From positions 1-64,000 of the forward strand of contig JAFIFV010000046.1 of assembly GCA_020831845.1 (NCBI GenBank): a stretch of 64,000 nucleotides of DNA, written 5' to 3'. Below are positions 9,198 through 17,127 of this stretch, one piece after another. The notes beneath the pieces were generated by a model that searched no databases, was not told the DNA's origin, and worked only from the letters and a program-made list of their open reading frames with translations. Both the position numbers and the translations under genes were made by a program. The DNA is from Ectothiorhodospiraceae bacterium. GTDB lineage: Bacteria; Pseudomonadota; Gammaproteobacteria; Nitrococcales; Aquisalimonadaceae. Positions within the stretch are counted from its first letter, which is position 1. Each line of letters starts with the position of its first letter.

Positions 9198-9380
9198 TCA
9201 GCCCTCCTGCTCGGCGGGCGCCTGCGCGCCGGTGGATTTGATGACCTTGTGCTTTTCCATCCAGGCCTTCTGCCTGGGGGTCACCTTGATCTTCTCGCCC
9301 TTCTCGCAGGGCTTGCCGGCATGGGTGTGGCCTTCGCGGTCGATGACCACCTCCACCAGCTTGCGGTCCGTATTGCTCAT
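9198..9380 (-). CDS. Small phage structural-operon protein
   Basis: 60 residues, ATG start. It contains VVIDREGHTHAGKPCEKGEKIKV, then a basic helix (RQKAWMEKHKVI). Short proteins of this type with the pattern HxHxGxxxxxGxxI recur between tail tube and head-tail joining genes in many phages. Function is unknown. The stop overlaps the tube side by a short spacer, and its start overlaps the next gene (9377). Confidence 0.65.
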   Translation of the reverse strand: MSNTDRKLVEVVIDREGHTHAGKPCEKGEKIKVTPRQKAWMEKHKVIKSTGAQAPAEQEG

Positions 9381-9811
9381 TGGTTCGGGCCTCCGATATG
9401 TACGGGGTAAAGAAAGACGTGATGGAACGCGCCGCCCGCCACGCGGAATTCAGGTGCCGGGTCTTCCACCCAGCGCATCGGGCGATGCACCTCCGGCGGC
9501 TTCCAGCCATTCAGCGCCTTCATAACGGCCTTCTGATGCGGCCAGGCATTCGCCTCCACCGGCTGTTGGGCGTTTTCACGCACGACCACCAGCGTCACCC
9601 ACAGCTCCTGGTACGCCGTGGCAACCGCAGCATCCGGGATCGCATCCCGGTTGCGCTTCGCGCCCAGGTGCACGTAGCCGGCCGTACCTACCGCGAACAG
9701 GTCTTCCACCGTCATGGCGTTGCTCAGCCAGTCGAACTCCAGCACCAGGTGCTGCTGGCGCAGGCGGTCCAGCGTCGCCTCCACGGTGCTGATCGGGTCC
9801 GGCCGTGTCAT
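9377..9811 (-). CDS. Tail terminator-like protein (gpU/Gp37 position)
   Basis: 144 residues, ATG start. It contains an alpha/beta pattern with a central stretch ELWVTLVVVRENAQQ that resembles the core of tail terminator or minor tail proteins. It is placed between the gpZ-like and tube genes. The 4-nt overlap with both neighbours suggests tight coupling. The terminator role is a positional inference. Confidence 0.6.
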   Translation of the reverse strand: MTRPDPISTVEATLDRLRQQHLVLEFDWLSNAMTVEDLFAVGTAGYVHLGAKRNRDAIPDAAVATAYQELWVTLVVVRENAQQPVEANAWPHQKAVMKALNGWKPPEVHRPMRWVEDPAPEFRVAGGAFHHVFLYPVHIGGPNQ

Positions 9812-10101
9812 TGCTCGGGCTCCTGGTACCGAAACGGCGGAACGCGCATCTGTTCCAGCGCCTCAATGCGCCGTGAATGGGAATCCAGCCGGCGGTGCAC
9901 ATCGGTAAAATCGCGCTCCGCCTGCCGCTCGGTATAAATGCCGGTGGTCACCGAGCGCAGGTGCTGGATCTCCACCTGAACAGCACCCAGCTGCTGCATC
10001 ACAATCAGCAGGATGCTGATTGTGGAGGGGATACCGACCACCACCAGCCCTGCTGTCACGGTGAGAATGAACTTGCTGAACTTGTCCACCGTATTCGTCA
10101 T
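9808..10101 (-). CDS. Small membrane protein with C-terminal coiled coil; holin candidate
   Basis: 97 residues. One strong hydrophobic segment (about residues 10-35, FILTVTAGLVVVGIPS...) is followed by a charged helical region (about 45-85) with heptad character. An inner-membrane protein within the tail operon is unusual. No other holin is obvious in the window, so a lysis role is possible, as is a role in DNA entry or superinfection exclusion. Neither is shown by the sequence. Confidence 0.6.
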   Translation of the reverse strand: MTNTVDKFSKFILTVTAGLVVVGIPSTISILLIVMQQLGAVQVEIQHLRSVTTGIYTERQAERDFTDVHRRLDSHSRRIEALEQMRVPPFRYQEPEQ

Positions 10102-10136
10102 GCCTCGCCGGCCACCCTTCTGCGAAAAGCCTCTCG

Positions 10137-10718
10137 CTACCGCCGCTGCTGCAGGCGCACGCGCGCGAAGCGCAGCTCCTGCCTTGAGATCTCGCGATAG
10201 CGTTCGGGAACACGGGCAAGCAGGGCCTCGGCCTCTTCCTCGCCAATGGTGCTGAGCTCCAATGTCTCTTCATCTATGGGCAGCTCAGTGCTGCCCCATA
10301 CGTTGTTCGCTTCGCGCCGAACGGCGTTCGGCGAGCGCTGGAAAATCCCGGTGTGGCCGCTGCGCATGGTGGCCGCGAAACTGCCGGGAATAATGGGGCG
10401 GCTGCCAACCTTGGCGCCGCTGGCCATCTGCCGCACGGTGCCCAGATAACCGGCCTTCACGCGATACACACCCAGCCAGAGACTGCCGCGCAGATCCTGC
10501 GCATTGACGTCGCGGAAGATACGGCCTCGCCCACCGCTGCGGCCCCGCAGCACCTTGGCCGGCACGCCGGATGCCCTGGCCACGGCACGCACCAGCTGGC
10601 TTTCTGCCCAGCGCGTTGTTTTCCGGATTGTGCGCACCTGGGCGGCCTTCGCCTCACGCGCGTAGGCATCCAGCCCGCGTTGCGCTTCCTGTATGCCGCG
10701 AACCGTCAGCCCAATCAT
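10137..10718 (-). CDS. Minor tail protein Z-like
   Basis: 193 residues. The N-terminus (GLTVRGIQEAQRGLDAYAREAKAAQVRTI) and the internal SGVPAKVLRGRS pattern match lambda gpZ-type minor tail proteins, which act at the head-proximal tail end. It is strongly basic (many Arg), mostly helical, and overlaps the next upstream gene by 4 nt. Length equals lambda gpZ (192 residues). Confidence 0.8.
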   Translation of the reverse strand: MIGLTVRGIQEAQRGLDAYAREAKAAQVRTIRKTTRWAESQLVRAVARASGVPAKVLRGRSGGRGRIFRDVNAQDLRGSLWLGVYRVKAGYLGTVRQMASGAKVGSRPIIPGSFAATMRSGHTGIFQRSPNAVRREANNVWGSTELPIDEETLELSTIGEEEAEALLARVPERYREISRQELRFARVRLQQRR

Positions 10719-11056
10719 GCGAACGCCTCCGGCTGCCGCGCGCGATCCTCGCGCAGGGTGATGCCTACCATGCCGCCATCCGGAGGCAGCCGGCCCGCCA
10801 CGGCAAAGGCGCCCTCGTGCTCCACATCCACCGGCGTGCCGGTGGGCAGCTGCTCGGGCACGTCCTCAGCAAGCAGGTACACCACCGGGCCGCTGATGCG
10901 CACCTGGACGTTCTGCACCTGGTGCTGGCCCGGGTTGCGCTCGAACACACCCCGCGGCTCAGCGACCGGATGCACATGCAGGCGAACGCGAGCGCCGAAC
11001 CGGCGGAGTTCCGCCTGGTTCGCTCTTGCAGTGGCTGTGCGGTAGGTGCTGGCCAT
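10715..11056 (-). CDS. Head-tail joining protein, FII position
   Basis: 113 residues, ATG start. A helical N-terminus is followed by a beta-rich domain (VRISGPVVYLLAEDVPEQLPTG). Location between the FI-like gene and the Z-like gene and length close to lambda gpFII (117 residues) support a head-tail connector role. No diagnostic motif, so the assignment is by synteny. Confidence 0.6.
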   Translation of the reverse strand: MASTYRTATARANQAELRRFGARVRLHVHPVAEPRGVFERNPGQHQVQNVQVRISGPVVYLLAEDVPEQLPTGTPVDVEHEGAFAVAGRLPPDGGMVGITLREDRARQPEAFA

Positions 11057-11070
11057 GGGGTGTGCTGCCG

Positions 11071-11364
11071 TCAGGTGGTCGGCTGCTGATCGCCGGAACC
11101 ACCCGGCAAGCCAGTCGGGGTGCGCTCACCGGTGCCGGAACCCTCTCCAGAGTTTCCGTCCTCACCGCCGCCCTCACCCTGGCCGGTGTCGGCCTTCGCC
11201 TGCTTGGCAACGCGGCGCGCCTTCAGGATCTTGAGCTTGCCCAGGTCTGCCAGCACTTCCACCTGCTTGGGCTTCAGACCCAGCTCGCTGTGCTCGCCCT
11301 CGAACCCTGCTTCCACGCCCTCGCCTTTCCCGACGACGAGCCGTTCAAGTGTCTTGATTCGCAT
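11071..11364 (-). CDS. FI-position protein with Gly-rich tail
   Basis: 97 residues from the ATG at 11364, which has GGAGG 8 nt upstream; a longer reading is possible but lacks such a site. The first 60 residues are helical and basic (LADLGKLKILKARRVAKQAK). The last 35 are Gly, Ser, Glu and Thr-rich low complexity. The place right after the capsid gene is that of lambda FI, a DNA-packaging accessory. Function is inferred from position. Confidence 0.6.
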   Translation of the reverse strand: MRIKTLERLVVGKGEGVEAGFEGEHSELGLKPKQVEVLADLGKLKILKARRVAKQAKADTGQGEGGGEDGNSGEGSGTGERTPTGLPGGSGDQQPTT

Positions 11365-11425
11365 GCTGTGTTCCTCCAATCGGCCCGGCGGCACGCAGCC
11401 ACCGGGCTTGTTCCAGGCTCAGCCG

Positions 11426-12454
11426 CTAGGCGGAGCGCACCGTGGCGCTGAAGCTGTGGTTGATGCGGCGGGGCACAACCAGCGGGGCGCTCTGCGTCAT
11501 CACGTAGCGCACCGCCGGGTCCTGCTCCACCCAGCTCTTGGGGAACATCTCCACGGCCTGGAAGCCAGCCGCCTCGTCGCGGATGGCACCGTGCGCGCGA
11601 ACACCTTCCAGCAGCGGGCTGGTCATCACCACGGTGTGATCCGGGAAGATCGGCTTTTCCTGACCGTCCTCCGGATCGATGTACCAGTCTGCGTAGGTCC
11701 AGATATTGAACCCGTCGATCGAGCCCATGTAGGTGCCGCCGATGTCCATGGGACCGCCGGTGATGATGCTGTTGTTCTGCACACGCCGGGTGTCCAGCCG
11801 CTTCTCCACCTCCGGGTCCTCCTGGAAGATGCTCCAGGCCTCGGTGTCCATGGTCACGTCAATCGGCCTGGCACCCGAGCGCCGCAGCGTGCGCAGCGCC
11901 CAGGTGTTCAGGTTCGCCAACGGGCTCACGCCGTTCTCCCCCCACTGGTTCGCACCGGTAAGGGTCTCGGTCTGGTCCTGGTGGCGCCCGAAGTTCACCT
12001 CCACCGTGGGATAATCCTCACCGGTGACGATGATCGCCCCGGTGCGCAGCGCTTCGGAGGCCATCACCTCCATGCGCCGCAGGATCATTTCCATGTGGTC
12101 TTCCATGGTCATCACCACCAGCTGCTCCATGCGCTGGCTGGGCGAGAGCTGCCCACCGATCCTCTCGCCGGCGTTGCGCTTCAGCGGCCGGTTGGGGTCC
12201 CAGGGCGTCTTGGGCTTGACGTAGGCCGGCTTGAAGGTCTTGGTGGTGTGGCCGTGGCCTTCAACCACCCTGCCGGCGACCACCGGCGAGACAAACGGCG
12301 CCAGGCGCCGAGTCTTGTCGATGACGTCGAAATGGATTTCCTCGCTGGTCTCGGTCTGCACGTCGGCGAAGAACCGGGCCAGCAGGAAGGTGCTGGGCCG
12401 CTGCAGGCTTTCCAGTGCGGCCATCATGAAGTTGGTGCTGAAAACGTCAGCCAT
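11426..12454 (-). CDS. Major capsid protein (lambda gpE family)
   Basis: 342 residues, against 341 in lambda gpE. The N-terminus has the E-type pattern with FLLARFFADVQTETSEEIHFDV and FVSPVVAGRVV (E-loop region), and the C-terminus ends with a beta-rich A-domain containing AVRYVMTQSAPLVVPRRIN. It lies between a gpD-like decoration protein and FI/FII-position genes, exactly the lambda order. HK97-fold shell protein. Confidence 0.95.
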   Translation of the reverse strand: MADVFSTNFMMAALESLQRPSTFLLARFFADVQTETSEEIHFDVIDKTRRLAPFVSPVVAGRVVEGHGHTTKTFKPAYVKPKTPWDPNRPLKRNAGERIGGQLSPSQRMEQLVVMTMEDHMEMILRRMEVMASEALRTGAIIVTGEDYPTVEVNFGRHQDQTETLTGANQWGENGVSPLANLNTWALRTLRRSGARPIDVTMDTEAWSIFQEDPEVEKRLDTRRVQNNSIITGGPMDIGGTYMGSIDGFNIWTYADWYIDPEDGQEKPIFPDHTVVMTSPLLEGVRAHGAIRDEAAGFQAVEMFPKSWVEQDPAVRYVMTQSAPLVVPRRINHSFSATVRSA

Positions 12455-12484
12455 CGCTTGAATCTCCTTTGCTTGGCCGGCCGC

Positions 12485-12856
12485 TTACGCGGGCTGCGCC
12501 GGGATCAGGAAAACACCCTTCACGCGCAGGCCTTCGCGGATGGAGTCCGCCGTGTGGCCGGTGCCCAGGGTCAGGGCGTTTTCGTTGAAGTCGCCGCGCG
12601 CGTACGCGATGGCGGGCTTGTCTTCCTCGCTGGCGTCGCAGTCCTCGGCCAGGATCAGATCCGGCTCTTCGGACCCGTCCTCCGCCGCTGCGAGGCTCAG
12701 CACATACTCCTCTCCATCGGCGCTGCCCAGCACTGCGCCGCGCTGCAGGTTCTGGCCTTCCGCCAGGGTGATGCGACGCGCCACCAGCAGATGGGCGTTG
12801 TTGGCCACCAGCCGGTCAGGGTGGAAGGTGGCGCTCTCGAACATGGCCTTGCTCAT
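12485..12856 (-). CDS. Head decoration protein (gpD-like)
   Basis: 123 residues. Acidic, beta-rich protein with the pattern GQNLQRGAVLG and RVKGVFLIP typical of lambda gpD relatives, which trimerise on the expanded capsid and stabilise packaged DNA. It sits directly upstream of the capsid gene, as in lambda. Confidence 0.88.
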   Translation of the reverse strand: MSKAMFESATFHPDRLVANNAHLLVARRITLAEGQNLQRGAVLGSADGEEYVLSLAAAEDGSEEPDLILAEDCDASEEDKPAIAYARGDFNENALTLGTGHTADSIREGLRVKGVFLIPAQPA

Positions 12857-12888
12857 GGGGTGTGTCCTCCGTTAGCCCGCGTGGGCTG

Positions 12889-13278
12889 TCACTGAACGGC
12901 CGGGCGCCGGGTGTAACGCGCCACCGCAGCCTGAGCCGCAGCGCGGTCGTCATCGTCCTCGCCGGTGGCGCTACCGGGTCCCACGTTCGCCGCGGGCACG
13001 GTGGCAATGTCCGGCAGGTCCTGCGCCGCCGTTTTCGGCGAGGCGGCCAACAGATCGGCGGCCTGCTCCACAGTCAGCCCGGTGGAGACGGCCTTGTGCG
13101 CCAGGGCGGTGCGGCCTTCGGCTTCGGGGTGCTCCAGAATGCCGGAGACGCGCACGCGCTCCTGCTCTGCACCAGTCTTCAGGCCTTCCTGGTAGCCTTC
13201 GGCCCTCGCGGCCTGCAGGTCGGCTTCGGTGATCGCGGACTGCTCGGGCTTGTCCGCCGTTTCGGTCTTGGGGTCCAT
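12889..13278 (-). CDS. Internal scaffold protein (Nu3-like), nested in the protease gene
   Basis: 129 residues in the same frame as the protease, starting at ATG 13278. AGAGGA lies 8 nt upstream, a good ribosome site in the middle of a long gene. The product (MDPKTETADKPEQ...) is acidic and helical with a long Ala/Glu-rich stretch and an Arg-rich end (VARYTRRPAVQ), as expected for a capsid-binding scaffold. Same layout as lambda C/Nu3. Confidence 0.78.
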   Translation of the reverse strand: MDPKTETADKPEQSAITEADLQAARAEGYQEGLKTGAEQERVRVSGILEHPEAEGRTALAHKAVSTGLTVEQAADLLAASPKTAAQDLPDIATVPAANVGPGSATGEDDDDRAAAQAAVARYTRRPAVQ

Positions 13279-14184
13279 GGTGGTGGTCCTCTCGGTTGCT
13301 GCACGGGCGGACGCCCGCGAAGGGGTAATGATTCGGCTGGAGCGGTTCACGTCCGCTTCCAGCTCGGCGATGGCATCGCCCAGGGTGGATACGCCGTGCA
13401 CGAGCCCGATGCGCTGCGCTTCGTGCGTCATGAAGATGTCCGCTTCCGTGTCGCGCACCGCCTGCTCCGTAATGCCCAGGTGATGCGCCACCAGCCCGAC
13501 AAACTGCTGATAGCTGCTATCCACGATCGCCTGCAGGCGCTCCCGGGCGGCATCGCTCAACGGTGCGTGCGGACTCATGTCCGCCTTGCGGGCTCCAGCG
13601 AATACCGGCGTGTACCGCACGCCGTCGCGCTTGTTCTTCTCGCTGCGGTCCTGGTGCATGGCGATCACGCCAATGCTGCCGGCCAGGGCACTCTCCGGAG
13701 CAAGGACACGGCGGGCCGCACTGCCCAGCCCATACGCGGCACTGAACATGCTTTCGTTGCTCACCGCCCACACGGGTTTCTCGCCGTCCACCTGGCGAAT
13801 CAGCCGCGCGAGCTCGAACATGCCGGCCGCTTCGCCGCCTCCGCTGTCCAGATCCAGCACGATGCCACGCACGCCGTCGTCCCGGGCGGCCTCAGTGAAC
13901 TGGCGGGCCAGGCCCTGATAGCTGGTCATGCCGGAGTAGCTGCCAATCCAGGCGCCGCGGTGCACAAGGGTGCCAACGACAGGAACCACGGCCACGCCGC
14001 GGTCGGTGACGAAGTAGGTGCGCTGCTCGGCCGCTCGGGCGCCACCCAGGGCAGCCTCCGGCTTCGGTGTCTCACCGGCGGACCAACGCCACAGCACCTC
14101 TTCGATGATCACGGCCTTCTGCCAGTCAACCAGCAGCGGCGTGTTGTAGATGCGGGGTGCCAGTTGGGCCAGACGCTCAACCAT
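12889..14184 (-). CDS. Capsid maturation protease, S49 family (gpC-like), with scaffold domain
   Basis: 431 residues from ATG 14184, which has AGGAGG about 7 nt upstream and overlaps the portal stop. Residues about 60-290 form an S49/SppA-like serine protease. Ser148 (in ESMFSAAYG) and Lys200 (in AGARKADMSP) are 52 residues apart, the same spacing as the Ser166/Lys218 pair of lambda gpC, so they are the likely catalytic dyad. After a linker the C-terminal 129 residues form an acidic, helical scaffold, also made separately from an internal start. The enzyme is expected to cleave itself, scaffold and portal inside the prohead. Confidence 0.93.
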   Translation of the reverse strand: MVERLAQLAPRIYNTPLLVDWQKAVIIEEVLWRWSAGETPKPEAALGGARAAEQRTYFVTDRGVAVVPVVGTLVHRGAWIGSYSGMTSYQGLARQFTEAARDDGVRGIVLDLDSGGGEAAGMFELARLIRQVDGEKPVWAVSNESMFSAAYGLGSAARRVLAPESALAGSIGVIAMHQDRSEKNKRDGVRYTPVFAGARKADMSPHAPLSDAARERLQAIVDSSYQQFVGLVAHHLGITEQAVRDTEADIFMTHEAQRIGLVHGVSTLGDAIAELEADVNRSSRIITPSRASARAATERTTTMDPKTETADKPEQSAITEADLQAARAEGYQEGLKTGAEQERVRVSGILEHPEAEGRTALAHKAVSTGLTVEQAADLLAASPKTAAQDLPDIATVPAANVGPGSATGEDDDDRAAAQAAVARYTRRPAVQ

Positions 14185-15751
14185 TGGCGGCCTCCTGGTT
14201 TCGGGCTTCGTCACCACTGACGGGGATCACCGGCGTGTTGCTGTAGGCGTCCAGCAGGCCTTCCTCCTGCATGCGCCTGCGCTCCCGTGCACGCTGCTTC
14301 AGCTGCTCTTCCCAGTCCGTGCCCTGCTCGGCGCACTCGTCTTCCAGCGTGGAAATGCCCAGGTCCATGCGGATCCTTGCGGCCTGCGCTTCCTTGACCG
14401 GGTCCACCCAGCCGCGGCCAGCGAACACCCAGCGCGCACGGCTGTACGCGTAGCGGTCAGCCCGGTACTCCGGAGTGGTCACACGGCCAAGCCGGCGACG
14501 GGCGATTGCCTCGTCCATCCAGAGCTCGTACACCGGGCGCAGCCAGTGATCCTTCAGCCAGCGCTGCCGGCCCTTGAAGTACCGCCAGGCTTCCAGCAGG
14601 GCAGCACGGGCACTGCTGTAGTTCGTCTTGCTGAAGTCCTTCAGCAGCACTTCGTAGGGAATGTTCCAGCCCACCGCGATATGCCGCAGCGTGCTTTCCA
14701 TGAACGCGTCAAAGGCGTTGTTCGGGCGGTTGGGCGAGAACGCATGCACCCGCCCACCGGTCGGGATCGGGATGATGGCGGAGCCCTGAAGCTGGGCCTG
14801 GAAGCCGTTGAGCTGGGCGCGCCAGACGTCGTCCGGGTTCTTGTCACCAGGAGCGCCCGCACCAAACAGGGCGGACGCGGCCTCCGGAGAGAGATCACTC
14901 TCCAGGAATGCGGCGACCATGGCCGTGGCCAGCGCCGTCTCCAACTCCGCGTCGGAGTACTTGCCGGCCAGGCGGAATTCCTTCATGACGCTGCTGAGGA
15001 TCGGCTTGCCCCGGCTCAGCCCGGCGCGGTCCTTGTCGTACAGGTGGATGACGCGTGGCAGACCATGTGGCGTGAACGCGGGTATCTCACGCCACTGGAA
15101 GCGGTCCAGCGCACCCATCAGCCCATAACGGTCACCTGGGTGCTGGCGACGAATGCCGTAGGAGACAGCCGCGCCGAATTCGTCCACACGCACCCCTTCC
15201 CGCCAGTACGCGTTGTTCGCCTGGCCAGGCGGGTTGCAAAGGCGGTCAGCCTCCACGATCTGGAACCTGGTCGCCCAGCGGTGGCCCGGCAACGGCTGCC
15301 ATTCCGGAATGGCGATGGCGTCGCCGTTCATGAAGCTGCCGCGCAGCATCAACAGCGTGAGGCCCAGCAAGTTGTCTCGCCGGGCCGCGTCGCACTCGGT
15401 GGTGTTCGCGTAGCTATCGAACTGCGCTTCCGTGCCGTTCGCCCACTCCTCGGCGTCGTCTTCCTCCCAGCCGAGCAGGCGCGCGTGCGGCTTGGCGGAC
15501 AGGCGCAGCACGCTGCCCACGATGTTGTCGCCCAGCGTCTGCAGGCCGCCGGAGGCAATGCCGTTGTTCCGGAACATATCCCGCGAGCGCGGGCGGATCA
15601 GGCCGAGCTCCGGCAGCAGGTCGCCATCGGCGGAGCCGTTGGTGGGGTACCAGTTGCGCATGGTGCGCTCGGCGGGATCGCCGGCCGTGTAGGCCGCCGC
15701 CTGCAGCGGCAGGGTGTTGTTGGTCTTCAGGCGGATGTGCGGCTTGGCCAT
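14177..15751 (-). CDS. Portal protein (lambda gpB family)
   Basis: 524 residues from ATG 15751, which overlaps the gpW stop (TGATG). The sequence has hallmarks of lambda-type portals: NGIASGGLQTLGDNIVG near the N-terminus, a long helix region, KDFSKTNYSSARAALLEAW in the clip/crown part, and a charged C-terminus. Twelve copies form the DNA entry ring at one capsid vertex and dock the terminase. Its C-terminus overlaps the protease start by 8 nt. Confidence 0.95.
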   Translation of the reverse strand: MAKPHIRLKTNNTLPLQAAAYTAGDPAERTMRNWYPTNGSADGDLLPELGLIRPRSRDMFRNNGIASGGLQTLGDNIVGSVLRLSAKPHARLLGWEEDDAEEWANGTEAQFDSYANTTECDAARRDNLLGLTLLMLRGSFMNGDAIAIPEWQPLPGHRWATRFQIVEADRLCNPPGQANNAYWREGVRVDEFGAAVSYGIRRQHPGDRYGLMGALDRFQWREIPAFTPHGLPRVIHLYDKDRAGLSRGKPILSSVMKEFRLAGKYSDAELETALATAMVAAFLESDLSPEAASALFGAGAPGDKNPDDVWRAQLNGFQAQLQGSAIIPIPTGGRVHAFSPNRPNNAFDAFMESTLRHIAVGWNIPYEVLLKDFSKTNYSSARAALLEAWRYFKGRQRWLKDHWLRPVYELWMDEAIARRRLGRVTTPEYRADRYAYSRARWVFAGRGWVDPVKEAQAARIRMDLGISTLEDECAEQGTDWEEQLKQRARERRRMQEEGLLDAYSNTPVIPVSGDEARNQEAANG

Positions 15752-16002
15752 CAGCACACCCCCAGGTAGATCGGCCCACGGCGCACCCTGCCCTTTCGAG
15801 CGTCCAGGGCCTGCTGCAGGGCATTGATGTACTGCTGGAGCTTGCTGGCGTTCGCCTCGGTGTACTGCACCCGGCGGCCGTCCCGCGTGGTCACGCTCAC
15901 GTCCTGATCACCCAGCATCAGACGGTGCTGAGCGTCCAACGCCTCTTGCAAACGCTGTTTCAGCGTTTCGGCGGGCAGGCACTTCAGGCTGGAGTAGTCC
16001 AT
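15751..16002 (-). CDS. Head-tail joining protein gpW-like
   Basis: 83 residues. Mostly helical with a central DGRRVQYTEANASKLQQYI, close in size and pattern to gpW (68 residues) of lambda, which fills the gap between portal and tail. It precedes the portal gene as in lambda. No Shine-Dalgarno is visible before the ATG; instead an 8-bp hairpin (CACAGGCT/AGCCTGTG, 16007-16029) ends just upstream. Confidence 0.82.
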   Translation of the reverse strand: MDYSSLKCLPAETLKQRLQEALDAQHRLMLGDQDVSVTTRDGRRVQYTEANASKLQQYINALQQALDARKGRVRRGPIYLGVC

Positions 16003-16006
16003 GACG

Positions 16007-16029
16007 CACAGGCTGCCGGATAGCCTGTG
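16007..16029 (-). other. Hairpin just upstream of the gpW-like start
   Basis: CACAGGCT and AGCCTGTG form an 8-bp inverted repeat with a 7-nt loop, 5 nt before the gpW-like start codon. It could affect translation start, since no ribosome-binding site is seen, or be a protein-binding dyad. It partly overlaps the 41-bp repeat. Confidence 0.5.
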
Positions 16030-16065
16030 TCAAATCCGCGTGACAAAGTCACTTATTTTTGGCAC
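16025..16065 (-). promoter_or_regulatory. Late regulatory element, copy 1 (before gpW-like operon)
   Basis: 41 bp that match positions 21940-21980 at 38 of 41 bases. It contains a near-palindrome GTGACaaaGTCAC and, on the minus strand, TTGTCA and TTGACA separated by about 12 nt. Both copies stand directly upstream of a minus-strand late operon. Together with the Mor-type activator gene this suggests an activator-dependent late promoter, but no strong -10 box is evident. Confidence 0.6.
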
Positions 16066-16080
16066 AGCTTGCGCAAAGAA

Positions 16081-16110
16081 GTTTGCTTTTAGCAAACATT
16101 CTGCTAGCAT
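16081..16110 (+). promoter_or_regulatory. Promoter/operator of the RelE-type TA pair
   Basis: A perfect inverted repeat GTTTGCT-TTT-AGCAAAC (16081-16097) is followed by a -10-like TAGCAT (16105-16110). The predicted start of transcription falls at about the toxin ATG (16117), so the mRNA may be nearly leaderless. The inverted repeat is the likely autoregulatory site for the antitoxin. Confidence 0.55.
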
Positions 16111-16116
16111 ATATTC

Positions 16117-16374
16117 ATGCTCACGATCACCTACACCAAGGAAGCCCAAAAGACCCTGCGCAAGATGCCGCGGAACACTGCGCGGACCATCGTGCGCAAG
16201 CTGGAGCAGTACGCGGTGGCCCCGGCGAGCCAGGCCGCCAACGTGAAGCAACTGCAGGGCGAGGATGCTTACCGGCTGCAGGTCGGCGATTGGCGGGTGA
16301 TCTTTCACCAGGACGGCGACGCCATGACCATCCTGGTGCTGCGTGTGAAACCCCGAGGAGGTGCGTACAAATGA
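16117..16374 (+). CDS. RelE/ParE-family toxin
   Basis: 85 residues. The pattern ITYTKEAQKTLRKMP, KLEQYA, VKQLQGEDAYRLQVGDWRVIF and LRVKPRGGAYK is typical of the RelE superfamily of ribosome-dependent mRNA interferases. The YRLRVGDYRVIF-type core strand and the C-terminal R..K..G are present. The gene overlaps the antitoxin start (ATGA). It is on the strand opposite to the surrounding late genes, so it can be expressed in the lysogen. Confidence 0.88.
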   Translation: MLTITYTKEAQKTLRKMPRNTARTIVRKLEQYAVAPASQAANVKQLQGEDAYRLQVGDWRVIFHQDGDAMTILVLRVKPRGGAYK

Positions 16375-16739
16375 CCGTGCAGATTATCGAGAAGGATGGC
16401 CGCCCGGAGTGGGCGGTGATCCCATATGACCAGTACCTTGTGATGACGGAGGCGCTGGAAGACCGTGCCGACGCCGCCGATGCAGCCGAGGCGCTACGCG
16501 CCGTCCGGGCCGGCGAAGAGGAAGTGATCCCGGCTGCTGTGGTGCACCGGCTGCTGGACGAAAACCCCTATCGCCCGTGGCGGGAATACCGCAAGCGCAC
16601 GCTGCAGGATGTCGCCGACGAGGCAGGCATCAGCAAGCCGTATCTCTCGCAGATCGAGACCGGACAGCGGGAACCGTCACGGAGCATCCGGGATGCAATC
16701 GCCCGTGCGCTGAACGTGGAGCCGTCCGATCTGGAATAA
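16371..16739 (+). CDS. Antitoxin with PHD-like N-terminus and XRE helix-turn-helix
   Basis: 122 residues from ATG 16371, which overlaps the toxin stop. The first 40 residues (VQIIEKDGRPEWAVIPYDQY) resemble the fold of PHD/YefM-type antitoxins. Residues about 70-120 form an XRE HTH (TLQDVADEAGISKPYLSQIETG). The fused domains suggest that toxin binding and operator binding sit in different parts of the protein. The stop overlaps a terminator that serves the opposite strand. Confidence 0.85.
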   Translation: MTVQIIEKDGRPEWAVIPYDQYLVMTEALEDRADAADAAEALRAVRAGEEEVIPAAVVHRLLDENPYRPWREYRKRTLQDVADEAGISKPYLSQIETGQREPSRSIRDAIARALNVEPSDLE

Positions 16740-16761
16740 AAAAGACCCGCCGGGCGGCGGG
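16738..16761 (-). terminator. Intrinsic terminator of the fibre block
   Basis: On the minus strand CCCGCC-GCCC-GGCGGG is followed by TC and six T (complement of 16738-16743). This should stop transcripts coming from the 21872-16787 block. It explains why gpW and the head genes need their own promoter further down. Confidence 0.75.
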
Positions 16762-16786
16762 CAAGGAGGAGACTGCCTGTCGGCCG

Positions 16787-17125
16787 TCAGAGGTTCTGCA
16801 CCCAGACCTGCAGGCCTCGGTCCAGTTTGGTGCCGTCCGCGAACGTCACGCGGTTGGTGAGCAGGTGGCGGCCCGTGTCCGCATCCGTGTCCAGCAGTGC
16901 CTGGTTGCAATGGCTGTAGGTTTCGCCCTGGGCGTCCTCGGCAGTCACGTCCTGCCGGGTGTCCTCGACGCTCCAGCCATCCGGCAGGATCCACTCGCTG
17001 GACTGGATTGCGCCCCGCCGAGACACAACGTCACCCCAGAACACGGTCACCCACTCGCGGCCATCCGGGTCCCACCAGACCTGGTCCTCCGGCGCACCGC
17101 GCCCGGTGTGGATGAGCGGCCGCAT
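16787..17125 (-). CDS. Fibre-tail adaptor-like protein
   Basis: 112 residues. The pattern WGDVVSRRGAIQSSEWILPDGW, GRHLLTNRVTFADG and DRGLQVWV matches the small immunoglobulin-like adaptors that couple fibres to phage tails. It is the last gene before the terminator. Two other small virion-type genes precede it. Confidence 0.55.
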   Translation of the reverse strand: MRPLIHTGRGAPEDQVWWDPDGREWVTVFWGDVVSRRGAIQSSEWILPDGWSVEDTRQDVTAEDAQGETYSHCNQALLDTDADTGRHLLTNRVTFADGTKLDRGLQVWVQNL

Positions 17126-17127
17126 GG

